Below, in pieces: positions 54,413-62,767 of a DNA stretch of 64,000 nt. This DNA is from Polyangiaceae bacterium (lineage in GTDB: Bacteria > Myxococcota_A > Polyangia > Polyangiales > Polyangiaceae). The DNA lies in the NCBI GenBank assembly GCA_025936115.1, contig JAICTZ010000011.1, forward strand, positions 62,001 to 126,000, in the 5' to 3' direction. Position numbers and translations under genes: made by a program. The first letter of the stretch is position 1. Each line of letters begins with the position of its first letter. Below the pieces are notes generated by a model. It saw only the letters and a program-made list of their open reading frames with translations. It was not told where the DNA came from and made no database searches.

Positions 54413-55316
54413 GAGGCGGCGGTGATTGTAACAGCGGATCCGACGGGGAAGTGCGGCGAGCCCGCGCGAGCCAGGCTTCGGCTTCCGGGACGCGGAGCTC
54501 GCGCAGGCCGAGCGCGAGAGCGTACGTCGCGATGCTGTTGTCCGGCTCGAGCGCGAGTGCGCGACGAGCGTGTGCCACTGCGCCCTCGGCGTTGCCGCGC
54601 GCGAGCTCGGCCGTGGCGAGCCAGGCGAGGGCGGCGGCACCGAACTCGTCGTGCCGGGCAGCGAGTGGAGACAGCGCCGCGACCGCTTGCTCGATATGAC
54701 CTGTTCGCAAGAGGGAACGCGCGTGCAAGATCAGGAGCTCCGGTGCGTCGGGAAAGCGCTCGAGCGCCGGTAAAAGCCGAGCTTCGGCTTCGTCGCGGCG
54801 ACCGAGGCGAATGAGCGTCTCGACGAGGCCGGCTTCGGCGCTCGGGTCGTTCGGTGCGACTTGGACGAGACGTTCGTATTGCACGAGCGCTTCTTCGCTG
54901 AGCCCGCCCCGAAACAGGAGCCGCGCGAGGTTTTGGCGGGACGGCGCGAAGCCCGGATCGACGCGCAGGGCGTCGTAATAGTGCTCCGAGGCGGCGTCGG
55001 GGCGGCGCTCGCGTTCGGCGAGCACACCGAGCGCGTGATGCGGTTGTGCCACGTCGGGGTTGAGCCGCCGGGCCCGCTCGCAGAGCAGCCGCGCCCGCTC
55101 GAAGTTCCCGCGCTCGAGCTCGACCAAGCCGAGATTGACGAGCGCTTCGACGAAGTGCGGACTGTATTCGAGCGCGACGCTCAACCGAGCGTCCGCCGTC
55201 TCGAGGTCACCGCGTTTGAGCGCCTCGACCCCCGCCGCATTGAGGGCGGCGGCCTGTGGGGGCAGGGGAGCGCCGGCCGAACAGCCGGTAAGCAGCCAAA
55301 CGATCCATCGACGCAC
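54402..55316 (-). CDS. TPR-repeat lipoprotein
   Basis: 304 aa. A short signal with lipobox (WIVWLLTGC) precedes about seven TPRs, e.g. AAGVEALKRGDLETADARL, ALVNLGLVELERGNFERARLL, HHALGVLAERERRPDAASEHYYDAL and ILHARSLLRTGHIEQAVAAL. It is probably anchored in the periplasm or outer membrane, as a protein-interaction scaffold. GTG start. First gene of the four-gene operon with the pseudo-ABC protein. Confidence 0.8.
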   Translation of the reverse strand: MRRWIVWLLTGCSAGAPLPPQAAALNAAGVEALKRGDLETADARLSVALEYSPHFVEALVNLGLVELERGNFERARLLCERARRLNPDVAQPHHALGVLAERERRPDAASEHYYDALRVDPGFAPSRQNLARLLFRGGLSEEALVQYERLVQVAPNDPSAEAGLVETLIRLGRRDEAEARLLPALERFPDAPELLILHARSLLRTGHIEQAVAALSPLAARHDEFGAAALAWLATAELARGNAEGAVAHARRALALEPDNSIATYALALGLRELRVPEAEAWLARARRTSPSDPLLQSPPPRVR

Positions 55317-55409
55317 GAGCCTTCATCGGCACGGCCGAAGCGCGAGTTTCCTGCCAAACTCCCGGAATCGCTTGCACGGCCGGGGTTCGCGTGGTTTCAA
55401 GAGGCGCCC

Positions 55410-56102
55410 ATGGCGAGCGAGAGCGACCAGGACGTAGCCTCCGCGGCGGACGTAGACGAGGAGCGCCGCGAGCGGCGGCCGGTCAAAAAGAAGAAGCCGA
55501 AGCCGCCGGTTCCGACGGACGAGCGCGAAATCGACGCGCCCGACAAGCTCACGATCTCGATGCTCGGTTTCATGGGCATCGTGACGCTCGCGCTCTGGGT
55601 CTTCGCGCGCGCTGCCTGCAACTACCACCCGCCTCGTGAAACGCGGCGCCCGCGCACGGTGAAGCTCGAGGAGCTCGCCCGCGACCCCAAGGACGCCGCG
55701 CTCGAGATGCAACAGCGCCTCGTTCAGCTCGACTTCGAGGGCGCAGCGCAGCTCGCCATGGGCGACGCCGCCGCCGAGGTCGCCAAAGCCAAGGCCGACT
55801 GTGCCGTCAAAGCTCAGGACTGCGCCATGAAGCGCAAGACCCTCGAAAAGTCCGTCGAGAGCACGGCCGCGCTGCTCGAACGCTCGGCGACGGATGCAAC
55901 CGTCCGCGTGACGACGGTGAAGCCCGGCGGCCCGGTGACGACACTCGACAAACTCCAGCGCCAGGGTCCGATTTGGAAGGTCGTGTCGCGCGGCCCCGAC
56001 GACCCGAATTTCAGGCCGAAGCCGCCGGACACGCCGACGCTGCAGCTGCTCGCCGCGCCGCCCGCGACGGCGATCCCTTCGCCGCCCCACGACGACGAAT
56101 AG
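55410..56102 (+). CDS. Single-pass membrane protein of unknown function
   Basis: 230 aa. A cytoplasmic Lys/Glu/Pro-rich start (RRERRPVKKKKPKPPVPTD) is followed by one helix (ISMLGFMGIVTLALWVFARAACNY, about 49-72). The outer part has helical DAALEMQQRLVQLDFEGAAQLAMGDAAAEV (about 95-125) with two CAxK motifs (KADCAVKAQDCAMK) and a beta-rich tail. No family recognised. ATG 55410 has GAGG 7 nt upstream. Confidence 0.65.
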   Translation: MASESDQDVASAADVDEERRERRPVKKKKPKPPVPTDEREIDAPDKLTISMLGFMGIVTLALWVFARAACNYHPPRETRRPRTVKLEELARDPKDAALEMQQRLVQLDFEGAAQLAMGDAAAEVAKAKADCAVKAQDCAMKRKTLEKSVESTAALLERSATDATVRVTTVKPGGPVTTLDKLQRQGPIWKVVSRGPDDPNFRPKPPDTPTLQLLAAPPATAIPSPPHDDE

Positions 56103-56196
56103 CGAGACGGGCGTGTTCGACGCGATCTTGCGCGGTGCGAGCGGCACGGTGCGAGCCGTCAGCGCGCGGTGCGAGCGTCAACGCGCGGCGTGACCG

Positions 56197-56700
56197 TCAG
56201 CGTTCGGCGATCCAGGCGTCGAGCTCTTTGCTCGACGGGATGCCCGTCGTCGTATGGCGCACCACGCCGTCGCGGCCGATGACCACGACCGTCGGCAAGA
56301 GCGAGACCTTGTAACCGCGCTGCACGCTGCCGTCGTCGAGCGCGACGTCGTACGGAATGCCCCAGCGCTCCTTGGCGCGCGCCGCGTCGCCAAGCGAGTC
56401 GTCGACGCTCACGGCAAGGAACGCCACGTCATTCGCCGCGTGCGAGCGATACGCCTCGGCGAGCACGGGCGCGGCGCGACGGCAGGTGCTGCACCAACTC
56501 GCGAACACCTCGAGCACGACCGGCTTGCCGCGCGCTTTGTCGAGCTCGAAACGCTCGGCCTTGCCCACGAGCGGCAGATTGATGCGGGGCGCCGAGCTGC
56601 CCTCGGCCGGACCGGAGTCGCGGCGGCGCAGCATCACGAACGCGGCGCCGCCGATGGCGGCCCAGACGAGCCAGTCGAGTGCGCGTCGTGGGAGTTTCAC
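56197..56700 (-). CDS. TlpA/ResA-like thioredoxin protein
   Basis: 167 aa, with an N-terminal membrane anchor (DWLVWAAIGGAAFVMLRRR). The thioredoxin fold has the active site ASWCSTCRRAAP (CxxC) and the family ending SLLPTVVVIGRDGVVRHTTTG, including the cis-Pro. It acts in the periplasm, probably in reducing or oxidising extracytoplasmic protein thiols. GTG start overlaps the stop of the NrsF-like gene (GTGA), so it is third in the sigma/anti-sigma operon. Confidence 0.88.
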   Translation of the reverse strand: MKLPRRALDWLVWAAIGGAAFVMLRRRDSGPAEGSSAPRINLPLVGKAERFELDKARGKPVVLEVFASWCSTCRRAAPVLAEAYRSHAANDVAFLAVSVDDSLGDAARAKERWGIPYDVALDDGSVQRGYKVSLLPTVVVIGRDGVVRHTTTGIPSSKELDAWIAER

Positions 56701-57395
56701 GGTGCGAGCAGGCGACGGCCCGCCGCCGCGCCGAGTACGACGAGCGACGCCACGACGACGCCGTGGGAAACACAGAGATGCCACGCTTCGTGGCTCGGAC
56801 ACGCCACGCCCATGCCGAGCGCGCTCCCCATGCCTCCCACCAAACCCACGAGAGCACCCGAAGTACCGGGCGTGAGCGGATCGGTGCGGCGCCAGAGCAG
56901 CATCAATCCGGCCGACATCAGCGCTCCCACGCCGAAGCAAATCGCGCCGCAACGAACCGCGTGATCAGCCGACGCACCCTGCGCGAACGTGCCGAACGCG
57001 ACGTGCGCTGCAGCCGTATTCGTGAGGTACACGAAAAAAACGATGGGAACGAGCGCCGCGATCGCGACGCGCACCAGCCGCTTCGGCCGGCGCCCGGGTG
57101 GACTCGCCAGACCGAACAAGAGCGTCACCGTGAGCACCACTGACCAGCCGAGCGCCCCCAAGAGTCCCGTGCGGATGAAGCCTTCCGGGATGTCGTACGC
57201 CACGGCGCGCCACGAGAAGAGCCCGACCACGACGGCGAAGATCAAGAGCGTCACCGCCGTGCGCCGTTGAGCGCTCTTGCAGCTCCGCCCTGCGAGGTTC
57301 TTGGTGCACGTTTGGTGGATGGCACCGCTCACGCGCGCGCACGGCGTCGGTGGCGACGGCCACGGCAAGTCGTCGAGCGGATCGCGCTCGCTCAC
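56697..57395 (-). CDS. NrsF-like (DUF1109) membrane anti-sigma factor
   Basis: 232 aa, six helices (VTLLIFAVVVGLFSWRAVAY, LGWSVVLTVTLLFGLA, VAIAALVPIVFFVYLT and others) with conserved Cys and the late motif GTSGALVGLVGGMGSALGMGVACPSHEAWHLCVSHG, in the style of NrsF anti-sigma proteins. The many cysteines (C19, C30, C39 on the cytoplasmic N-terminal side, plus others) suggest redox or metal sensing. GTG start overlaps the sigma gene stop (GTGA). Predicted to hold the upstream ECF sigma factor inactive. Confidence 0.8.
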   Translation of the reverse strand: MSERDPLDDLPWPSPPTPCARVSGAIHQTCTKNLAGRSCKSAQRRTAVTLLIFAVVVGLFSWRAVAYDIPEGFIRTGLLGALGWSVVLTVTLLFGLASPPGRRPKRLVRVAIAALVPIVFFVYLTNTAAAHVAFGTFAQGASADHAVRCGAICFGVGALMSAGLMLLWRRTDPLTPGTSGALVGLVGGMGSALGMGVACPSHEAWHLCVSHGVVVASLVVLGAAAGRRLLAP

Positions 57396-57952
57396 GCCGG
57401 CCTCGCGAAGCGTTCGAGCTCTTTGCGGAGCAGGTTGTAGCCGCGGTGCACCCGAAGCTTCACGGCCGTTTCGGTCGCGCCGAGCACGGAGGCCGCTTCT
57501 GCAATGCTGAGGCCGGAAATCTTCGTCAGCTGAATCGCCTCACGGTAGGACTCGGGCAATGCGTCGAGGGCGCGTTCGAGCGCGACCGAGACGTCGTTGG
57601 GCGTCCCCTCTTGGACGGGAGGCGGCTCGGGGAGCGTGCCATCGGGCGATAGTTCCTCTGATCGCGACTTTGCCGCACGTCGCTCGTCTAGAAAAGAGCG
57701 CCGAGCGATCGCGAGCGCCCAGGGCAGCACCGGCGCCCCTTTGAGGTAGCTCTCGCGAGCGCGGTGGATCTTGGAAAATGTAATCTGAAGTAGGTCTTCG
57801 GCCCGCACGCGACTACGGGTGAGTCGCAGCAGGTAACCCATCAGGCTCGGCGAGATGCGCCTGTAGAGATGGCTGAACGCTTCTGCGCTGCCGCCGACGT
57901 AGGCTTCCATCAGTTCTTCGGCTGATGGCGGAGCAGCGGCCCGAGTGTCCAC
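57392..57952 (-). CDS. ECF RNA polymerase sigma factor
   Basis: 186 aa. Sigma region 2: LYRRISPSLMGYLLRLTRSRVRAEDLLQITFSKIHRARE. Region 4: LDALPESYREAIQLTKISGLSIAEAASVLGATETAVKLRVHRGYNLLRKEL. Typical ECF size. Start GTG 57952 is preferred; a longer in-frame GTG at 58006 would add 18 residues. Operon order sigma, NrsF-like anti-sigma, thioredoxin, all with 4-nt overlaps, suggests a redox or metal stress regulon. Confidence 0.88.
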   Translation of the reverse strand: MDTRAAAPPSAEELMEAYVGGSAEAFSHLYRRISPSLMGYLLRLTRSRVRAEDLLQITFSKIHRARESYLKGAPVLPWALAIARRSFLDERRAAKSRSEELSPDGTLPEPPPVQEGTPNDVSVALERALDALPESYREAIQLTKISGLSIAEAASVLGATETAVKLRVHRGYNLLRKELERFARPA

Positions 57953-58077
57953 CCGGAGCGACCTTAAACCGGTCACGAGCGCTACGCCAGCCAGGGCAAC
58001 GGACACGCACCAGGTACGTCGGGCGCATGGCCGGGGTTTCTCGCGGGTATCTGAACGGGCGTATCCTGCGGTCGCAT

Positions 58078-58935
58078 TTAGAGCAAGGAGCGCAGATCGA
58101 GCATTTCTTCCACGTCCGGGAGCAGGACGAGCTCGACCCGCCGGTTCTGCTGGCGGCCCTCGTCCGTGTCGTTATTGGCCACGGGATCGGTCTCGCCGTA
58201 GCCGGCTGCGTGTAGGCGGGTCGGATCCAAGCCGCCGCCGCCCTTCTTCGGATCGACGGGGCTGATCAAGTAGACGAGCACCTGTCGCGCTCGCATGACC
58301 GACAGGCCCCAGTTGTCCTCGAAACGGCCACCCGCGAGCGGCTTGTTGTCGGTGTGGCCGGCGACCTGGAAGTAGCGCCCTGCAAGCTGCGGGTCCTTTC
58401 GAATGACCTCCGCGACGGCGTCGAGCACCTTGACGCCCTCGGGGCGGAGTTTGTCCTGGCCGGAGGCGAAGAGCACGTCACCCGGCAAGCGGATCACCAT
58501 GCGGTTGCGCCGAATCTCTACCTTGAGCCCGAGATCGGTGAGCTTCTTCAGCTTGTTGCGGACTTCCTCGAAGCGCTGCTTGATGCGTTCGAGCTGAGCG
58601 GCGCGCGTTTTGTATTCGTCGAGCGCGCGCTGCATGTCTTGCACGCTCTTGGATAGCTGCTCTTTCTGCGTGCCCGTCTGCTGCAGCTCCTCATTCACCG
58701 TCTCGAGATTGAGGCCCATCTTCTGCAGATCGGTCTTGAGCTGCTCGACCTGAGCGATCGTCTGCGCGAGCTCGAGCTTGAGCGCCTCGCTTTGGTTGAC
58801 CGTCTGCTGGTGCATCGCGAGCAGCCGGTTGTATTTCTGGAGCTCGGTTTGCCACTCGTTCTCCGAGTGACCGCAGCCGAAGAGCCCCATCGCGACGAGG
58901 CAGGCCCGAGCCGAGCGCTTCGCCGGAACCATCAT
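58078..58935 (-). CDS. OmpA-family lipoprotein with coiled coil
   Basis: 285 aa. A lipobox (CLVAMGLFGC) puts it in the outer membrane. The following 130 residues form a coiled coil (LKLELAQTIAQVEQLKTDLQK, LSKSVQDMQRALDEYKTRAAQLERIKQRF). The OmpA C-terminal domain (about 155-275) has LPGDVLFASGQDKLRPEG, QVAGHTDNKPLAGG and NWGLSVMRARQVLVYL, with the conserved peptidoglycan-binding residues (ND, R). It probably ties the outer membrane to the wall. Tandem ATGs at 58935/58932. Confidence 0.92.
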   Translation of the reverse strand: MMVPAKRSARACLVAMGLFGCGHSENEWQTELQKYNRLLAMHQQTVNQSEALKLELAQTIAQVEQLKTDLQKMGLNLETVNEELQQTGTQKEQLSKSVQDMQRALDEYKTRAAQLERIKQRFEEVRNKLKKLTDLGLKVEIRRNRMVIRLPGDVLFASGQDKLRPEGVKVLDAVAEVIRKDPQLAGRYFQVAGHTDNKPLAGGRFEDNWGLSVMRARQVLVYLISPVDPKKGGGGLDPTRLHAAGYGETDPVANNDTDEGRQQNRRVELVLLPDVEEMLDLRSLL

Positions 58936-59038
58936 AGCGGGACCATGTGGGATCGTGGGCGCGATGTAAATGCCGCCCAGCTCCCGGTCCTTCGCGCAGG
59001 CGCCTGGCACCGGTTCCCCACCCGAGCCGCGCCGTGCG

Positions 59039-59329
59039 CTACGTGCCGTTACGCGTCGAACGCGGCGCCGGGCGATCGAAGCCGAGCTCGCGCAGGCGCT
59101 TGAGGAACGTCGGGTAGGAGATCCCGAGCAGGTGCGCCGCCGCGAGTCGCTTGCCCGACGTGTGGGAGAGGACGCGGGCGACGTACGCGCGCTCGACGAC
59201 GTCGAGCGGCGGCGGGACGCCTCCGTCACCGGCATCGACCCAGAAGAAGTGGGAATCGACCGGGTCTTGGTCGGTGTGGGCGGAATCCGTCTGTTCGGGT
59301 TGTTCGTAGTGGCTAGCTTCGATCGTCAT
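59039..59329 (-). CDS. Stand-alone Fis-type HTH protein
   Basis: 96 aa. The C-terminal 45 residues (PLDVVERAYVARVLSHTSGKRLAAAHLLGISYPTFLKRLRELGF) form the HTH_8/Fis DNA-binding motif normally found at the end of NtrC-type activators. The N-terminus is acidic and unstructured. No AAA+ or receiver domain. ATG 59329 has GAGG 6 nt upstream. Located 16 nt after the RND efflux gene on the same strand, so it is probably part of that operon and may regulate it. Confidence 0.85.
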   Translation of the reverse strand: MTIEASHYEQPEQTDSAHTDQDPVDSHFFWVDAGDGGVPPPLDVVERAYVARVLSHTSGKRLAAAHLLGISYPTFLKRLRELGFDRPAPRSTRNGT

Positions 59330-59345
59330 GGGTACCTCGCAGGTC

Positions 59346-62300
59346 TTAGGCTCCTGCCGTCGCTTGCGTTTCGAGCCGTCGAGCCGAAAGCCCCTCGCGA
59401 ATTCGACTCGCCAAGTAAAAGGTCACCGGAAGTACGATGAGCGTGAGCAGCGCCGCCGACAGCGTGCCGCCGACCACGACGACCGCGATCGGTCGTTGGG
59501 TTTCACTGCCGATCGCGTGTGAGAGCGCGGCCGGCAAAAGTCCGAGTGATGCGAGCAGCGCCGTCACGAGCACGGCCCGGAGCCGTTCGCGCGTGCCGGC
59601 GACGACGGCGTCGTACAGCGGTTCGCCCGCCGTGAGCCGCGCGCGAATCGCGGCCACGACGAGCACGCCGTTCAGCACCGCCTGGCCGAGCAGCGCGATG
59701 AAGCCGACCGCGGCGGATACGGAGAGCGGCATGCTGGCGCACGCCAGCGCGACCACGCCGCCGATCAGCGCGAACGGCACGTTGACGAGGATGAGCGCCG
59801 CGTCGAACACCGAGCCGAAGGCCGAGAACAGGAGCAGGAACGTGATCAGGAGCGCGAGCGGAATCACGAGCTTGAGCCGCTGCATCGCGCGCTGCTGGTT
59901 CTCGAATTCACCGCCCCAGACCATCTGATAGCCGGCCGGCAGCTTCACCTCGTCGCCGACGCGCCGCTGCGCTTCAGCGACGAACGAGCCGAGATCACGG
60001 TTGCGCACGTTCATGCGCACGCCGACGTAGCGACGGCCGTTCTCGCGCGTGATCGCCGCGCGGCCCGTGCCCATGCTCACTTCCGCCACGGCCGAGAGCG
60101 GGATCAAGGATCCGTTCTTGAGCGGCAGCATGATGCGCGAGATGGCGCCGAGATCCTTGCGCGTCGAAGGCGGCAAGCGCACCGTCACGTCGAAGCGCCG
60201 CTCGCCCTCCCAAATTTCGCTCGCGACGTGCCCGCCCATCGCCGTCTCGACGTAGTCCTGCACGTCGCCGAGATCGAGGTCGAAGCGCGCGAGCGCCGCG
60301 CGATCGATGTGCACGGCGAGTTGCGGTGTCTCGCCCGCTTTCACGACACCCACGTCGGCCGCTCCCGGAATCTTCGAAAGCGTCAAATCGGCCTTTTCGG
60401 CGGCGCTCTGGAGCTCTTCCAGATCCTCGCCGTAAATCTTGAGCGCGATTTGTCCGAACTGGCCCGAGATATTTTCGGCGACGTTGTCGCGGATCGGCTG
60501 CGAGAAGTTGTAGTCGATGCCCGGCACCTCGCTCAGGTTCTTCGCCATCTCGACGACGAGCGCGTCGAGGTCCGGCATGCTCGGGCGCCACTTGTCGAGT
60601 GGCTTCAACTTCACGAAGATCTCGAGGTTCGACGGCAGCGTCGGGTCGGTGCCGTCCTCGGGCCGGCCGAGCTGCGAGAGCACCTCGGTCACTTCTGGCG
60701 TGCGCTCGAGCAGCGATTTCAGCTTCGGCGTGAGCTTGCGCCCCTCGCTGAGCGACATGTTGCCGGGCAGCGTGAAGGTGACGTAGAGCGCGCCTTCGTT
60801 CAGAGCGGGTAGGAACTCCGAACCGAGCCGCGGCAACAGGATCCCCGTCGCGACGAGCGCGCCCGCGGCGGCGATCAAGACGGCTGCGACGTTGTTCATC
60901 GCGAAGCGCAGCGAGGGGTCGAACGCGCGTTGAGCCCACACGAGCAACGGCGAATCGCGGAGCGGCTTCGGCTTCTTGAGCGCGAAGTAGCAGAGCACCG
61001 GCACGAGCGTGAACGTCATGAGCAGGGCGCCGACGAGCGCGCTCACGACCGTGTTCGCGAGCGGTGAGAAAATGCGGCCCTCGACGCGCTGCAGCGAGAA
61101 AATCGGCAAATACGCCGCGATGATGATCAAGAGCGAGAACAGCGTCGGCCGGGCGACTTCCTTCGCGGTTTGGAAGACGGCTTCGGCGAGCGAACGCGTG
61201 TCGCTTTCCTCGCGGTGCGACAGTTTGTGGAACAGGTGCTCGACGAGGATGACGGCGCCGTCGACGATGATGCCGAAGTCGACCGCGCCCATCGAGAGCA
61301 GGTTCGCGGACATGCCGCGCGCGTAGAGGTACGCGAACGACGCTGCGAGGGAGAGGGGAATCGCCGCCGCGACGATCAGCGACGCGCGAATCGAGAGCAT
61401 GAACGCGAACAGCACGAGCACGACGAGCGCCGCGCCCTCGAGCAGGTTGTGAAACACCGTCTCGAGCGTCGTGTGGACGAGGTCCGTGCGGTCGTAGAAG
61501 GGACTGACGGTGATGCCGCCCGGCAGGATGCGGGTATTGAGCTCCTGGATCTTCTCGCGCAAGCCGCCGAGCACGACGGACGGATTCTGCCCGCGGCGCA
61601 TCAGCACGATGCCTTCCACGGCGTCTTCGTCGAGGCCGCGCGTGACGACGCCCTGGCGCGGCTGGTAGCCGTCGCTGACTTGCGCCACGTCCTTCACCGT
61701 GACGGGCACGCCGTCGTGGAAGCCGACGCGCACGCGCTTCACGTCCTCGAGCCCGTTGAAGATACCGAGGCTCCGAATCACGAACATTTCGGCCCCACGC
61801 TCGACGTAGCCGCCGGTCGCGTTGGCGCTCGCCTTTTGTAGCGCGCCCGAGATGTCGCCGAGTCCCACGCCGAGCGCAGCCATGCGCGTCGGCTCGGGCG
61901 TTACGTGCACCTCACGCACGAGGCCGCCGTACGACACGACGTCGGCGACGCCCGGCGCTTGCAGCAGGCGTGGCCGCACGACCCACTCCTGCAGTGTGCG
62001 AAGCTGCATCGGATCGGCGCCTTTGCCCTTCAGCGTGTAGCGATACACCTCACCGATCGGCGTCGCCATCGGACCGAGCGAGGGATGCACGCCTTCAGGG
62101 AGCTCGGCGTCGGCCATGCGCTCGACCGTTTGCTGGCGCACGGCGAGCGGATCGACGCCGTCCTCGAACGTGAGCGTCACGAAGGACAGCCCGAAGAGCG
62201 AGATGCTGCGCAGGCGCGACAGACCGGGCGTGCCGTTCAGTGCGCGCTCGAGCGGCAGCGACACGCGTCGCTCCACTTCCTCGGTAGGCTGGCCCGGAAA

Positions 62301-62456
62301 TATCGTGATGACCTGAACCTGGGTATCCGTGGGATCGGGAAAGGCCTCGATCGTGAGGTTCTTGAAGGCGTAGTAACCGAACGCTCCGAGGACAGTCGCG
62401 AGCACGAACGCAAACAAGCGATTCGCGAGCGAAAATTGCAGCAGCTTCTCGAGCAT
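59346..62456 (-). CDS. Heavy-metal efflux RND pump (CzcA/CusA family)
   Basis: 1036-aa inner-membrane proton-driven metal exporter. Twelve helices and two large periplasmic domains. N-terminal IEAFPDPTDTQVQVITIFPGQ and the TM4 motif DFGIIVDGAVILVEH carry the HME-RND charged residues Asp393, Asp399 and Glu406 used in proton relay. Downstream DIGRVE-type loops and VPFALIGGVVALACASMPLSVSAAVGFIALLG are family-like. Cation specificity is not predictable with certainty. ATG 62456 follows the 96-aa gene by 4 nt. Confidence 0.95.
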   Translation of the reverse strand: MLEKLLQFSLANRLFAFVLATVLGAFGYYAFKNLTIEAFPDPTDTQVQVITIFPGQPTEEVERRVSLPLERALNGTPGLSRLRSISLFGLSFVTLTFEDGVDPLAVRQQTVERMADAELPEGVHPSLGPMATPIGEVYRYTLKGKGADPMQLRTLQEWVVRPRLLQAPGVADVVSYGGLVREVHVTPEPTRMAALGVGLGDISGALQKASANATGGYVERGAEMFVIRSLGIFNGLEDVKRVRVGFHDGVPVTVKDVAQVSDGYQPRQGVVTRGLDEDAVEGIVLMRRGQNPSVVLGGLREKIQELNTRILPGGITVSPFYDRTDLVHTTLETVFHNLLEGAALVVLVLFAFMLSIRASLIVAAAIPLSLAASFAYLYARGMSANLLSMGAVDFGIIVDGAVILVEHLFHKLSHREESDTRSLAEAVFQTAKEVARPTLFSLLIIIAAYLPIFSLQRVEGRIFSPLANTVVSALVGALLMTFTLVPVLCYFALKKPKPLRDSPLLVWAQRAFDPSLRFAMNNVAAVLIAAAGALVATGILLPRLGSEFLPALNEGALYVTFTLPGNMSLSEGRKLTPKLKSLLERTPEVTEVLSQLGRPEDGTDPTLPSNLEIFVKLKPLDKWRPSMPDLDALVVEMAKNLSEVPGIDYNFSQPIRDNVAENISGQFGQIALKIYGEDLEELQSAAEKADLTLSKIPGAADVGVVKAGETPQLAVHIDRAALARFDLDLGDVQDYVETAMGGHVASEIWEGERRFDVTVRLPPSTRKDLGAISRIMLPLKNGSLIPLSAVAEVSMGTGRAAITRENGRRYVGVRMNVRNRDLGSFVAEAQRRVGDEVKLPAGYQMVWGGEFENQQRAMQRLKLVIPLALLITFLLLFSAFGSVFDAALILVNVPFALIGGVVALACASMPLSVSAAVGFIALLGQAVLNGVLVVAAIRARLTAGEPLYDAVVAGTRERLRAVLVTALLASLGLLPAALSHAIGSETQRPIAVVVVGGTLSAALLTLIVLPVTFYLASRIREGLSARRLETQATAGA

Positions 62457-62460
62457 GGAC

Positions 62461-62751
62461 CTACGCTTGCCCCTTTGCGGTCAGGCCGTCGCGGATGACG
62501 AACGCACGAGCGGTCTCGTCGAACGTGAGCGCAATCCGTAGGACGTCGACAGAACGGACAGCGCAGCAAAGCTCCGCCCGAAACGACCTCGAAGTCTTGG
62601 CAGACCAGATCACGATCGTCGCGAGTCGCCCCACGCCCCACGACAAACCGGCGAGCCCGGCGTGGCCTGGCCCAAGCTCGCGATCGACGCCATCACGCAG
62701 GCGCTCGATCCGACCCAAGGACCTTTCAACAGAAACGACGTCGCGAGTCAT
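62461..62751 (-). CDS. 96-aa protein of unknown function in the metal-efflux operon
   Basis: Small gene between the periplasmic adaptor and the RND pump (16 nt and 4 nt spacing). It encodes MTRDVVSVERSLGRIERLRDGV..., then ATIVIWSAKTSRSFRAELCCAVRSVDVLRIALTFDETARAFVIRDG. Soluble, with a CC pair and no signal peptide. No family recognised. A 28-nt stretch in it (62594-62621) also occurs at 40302-40329 with the same reading frame. Confidence 0.6.
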   Translation of the reverse strand: MTRDVVSVERSLGRIERLRDGVDRELGPGHAGLAGLSWGVGRLATIVIWSAKTSRSFRAELCCAVRSVDVLRIALTFDETARAFVIRDGLTAKGQA

Positions 62752-62767
62752 GCCACACGTCCTCAGT

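Noticed and set aside
54861..55409. 183-codon extension upstream of the membrane protein at 55410
   Set aside because: It is antisense to the TPR lipoprotein gene, and GAGG plus ATG mark 55410 as the start.
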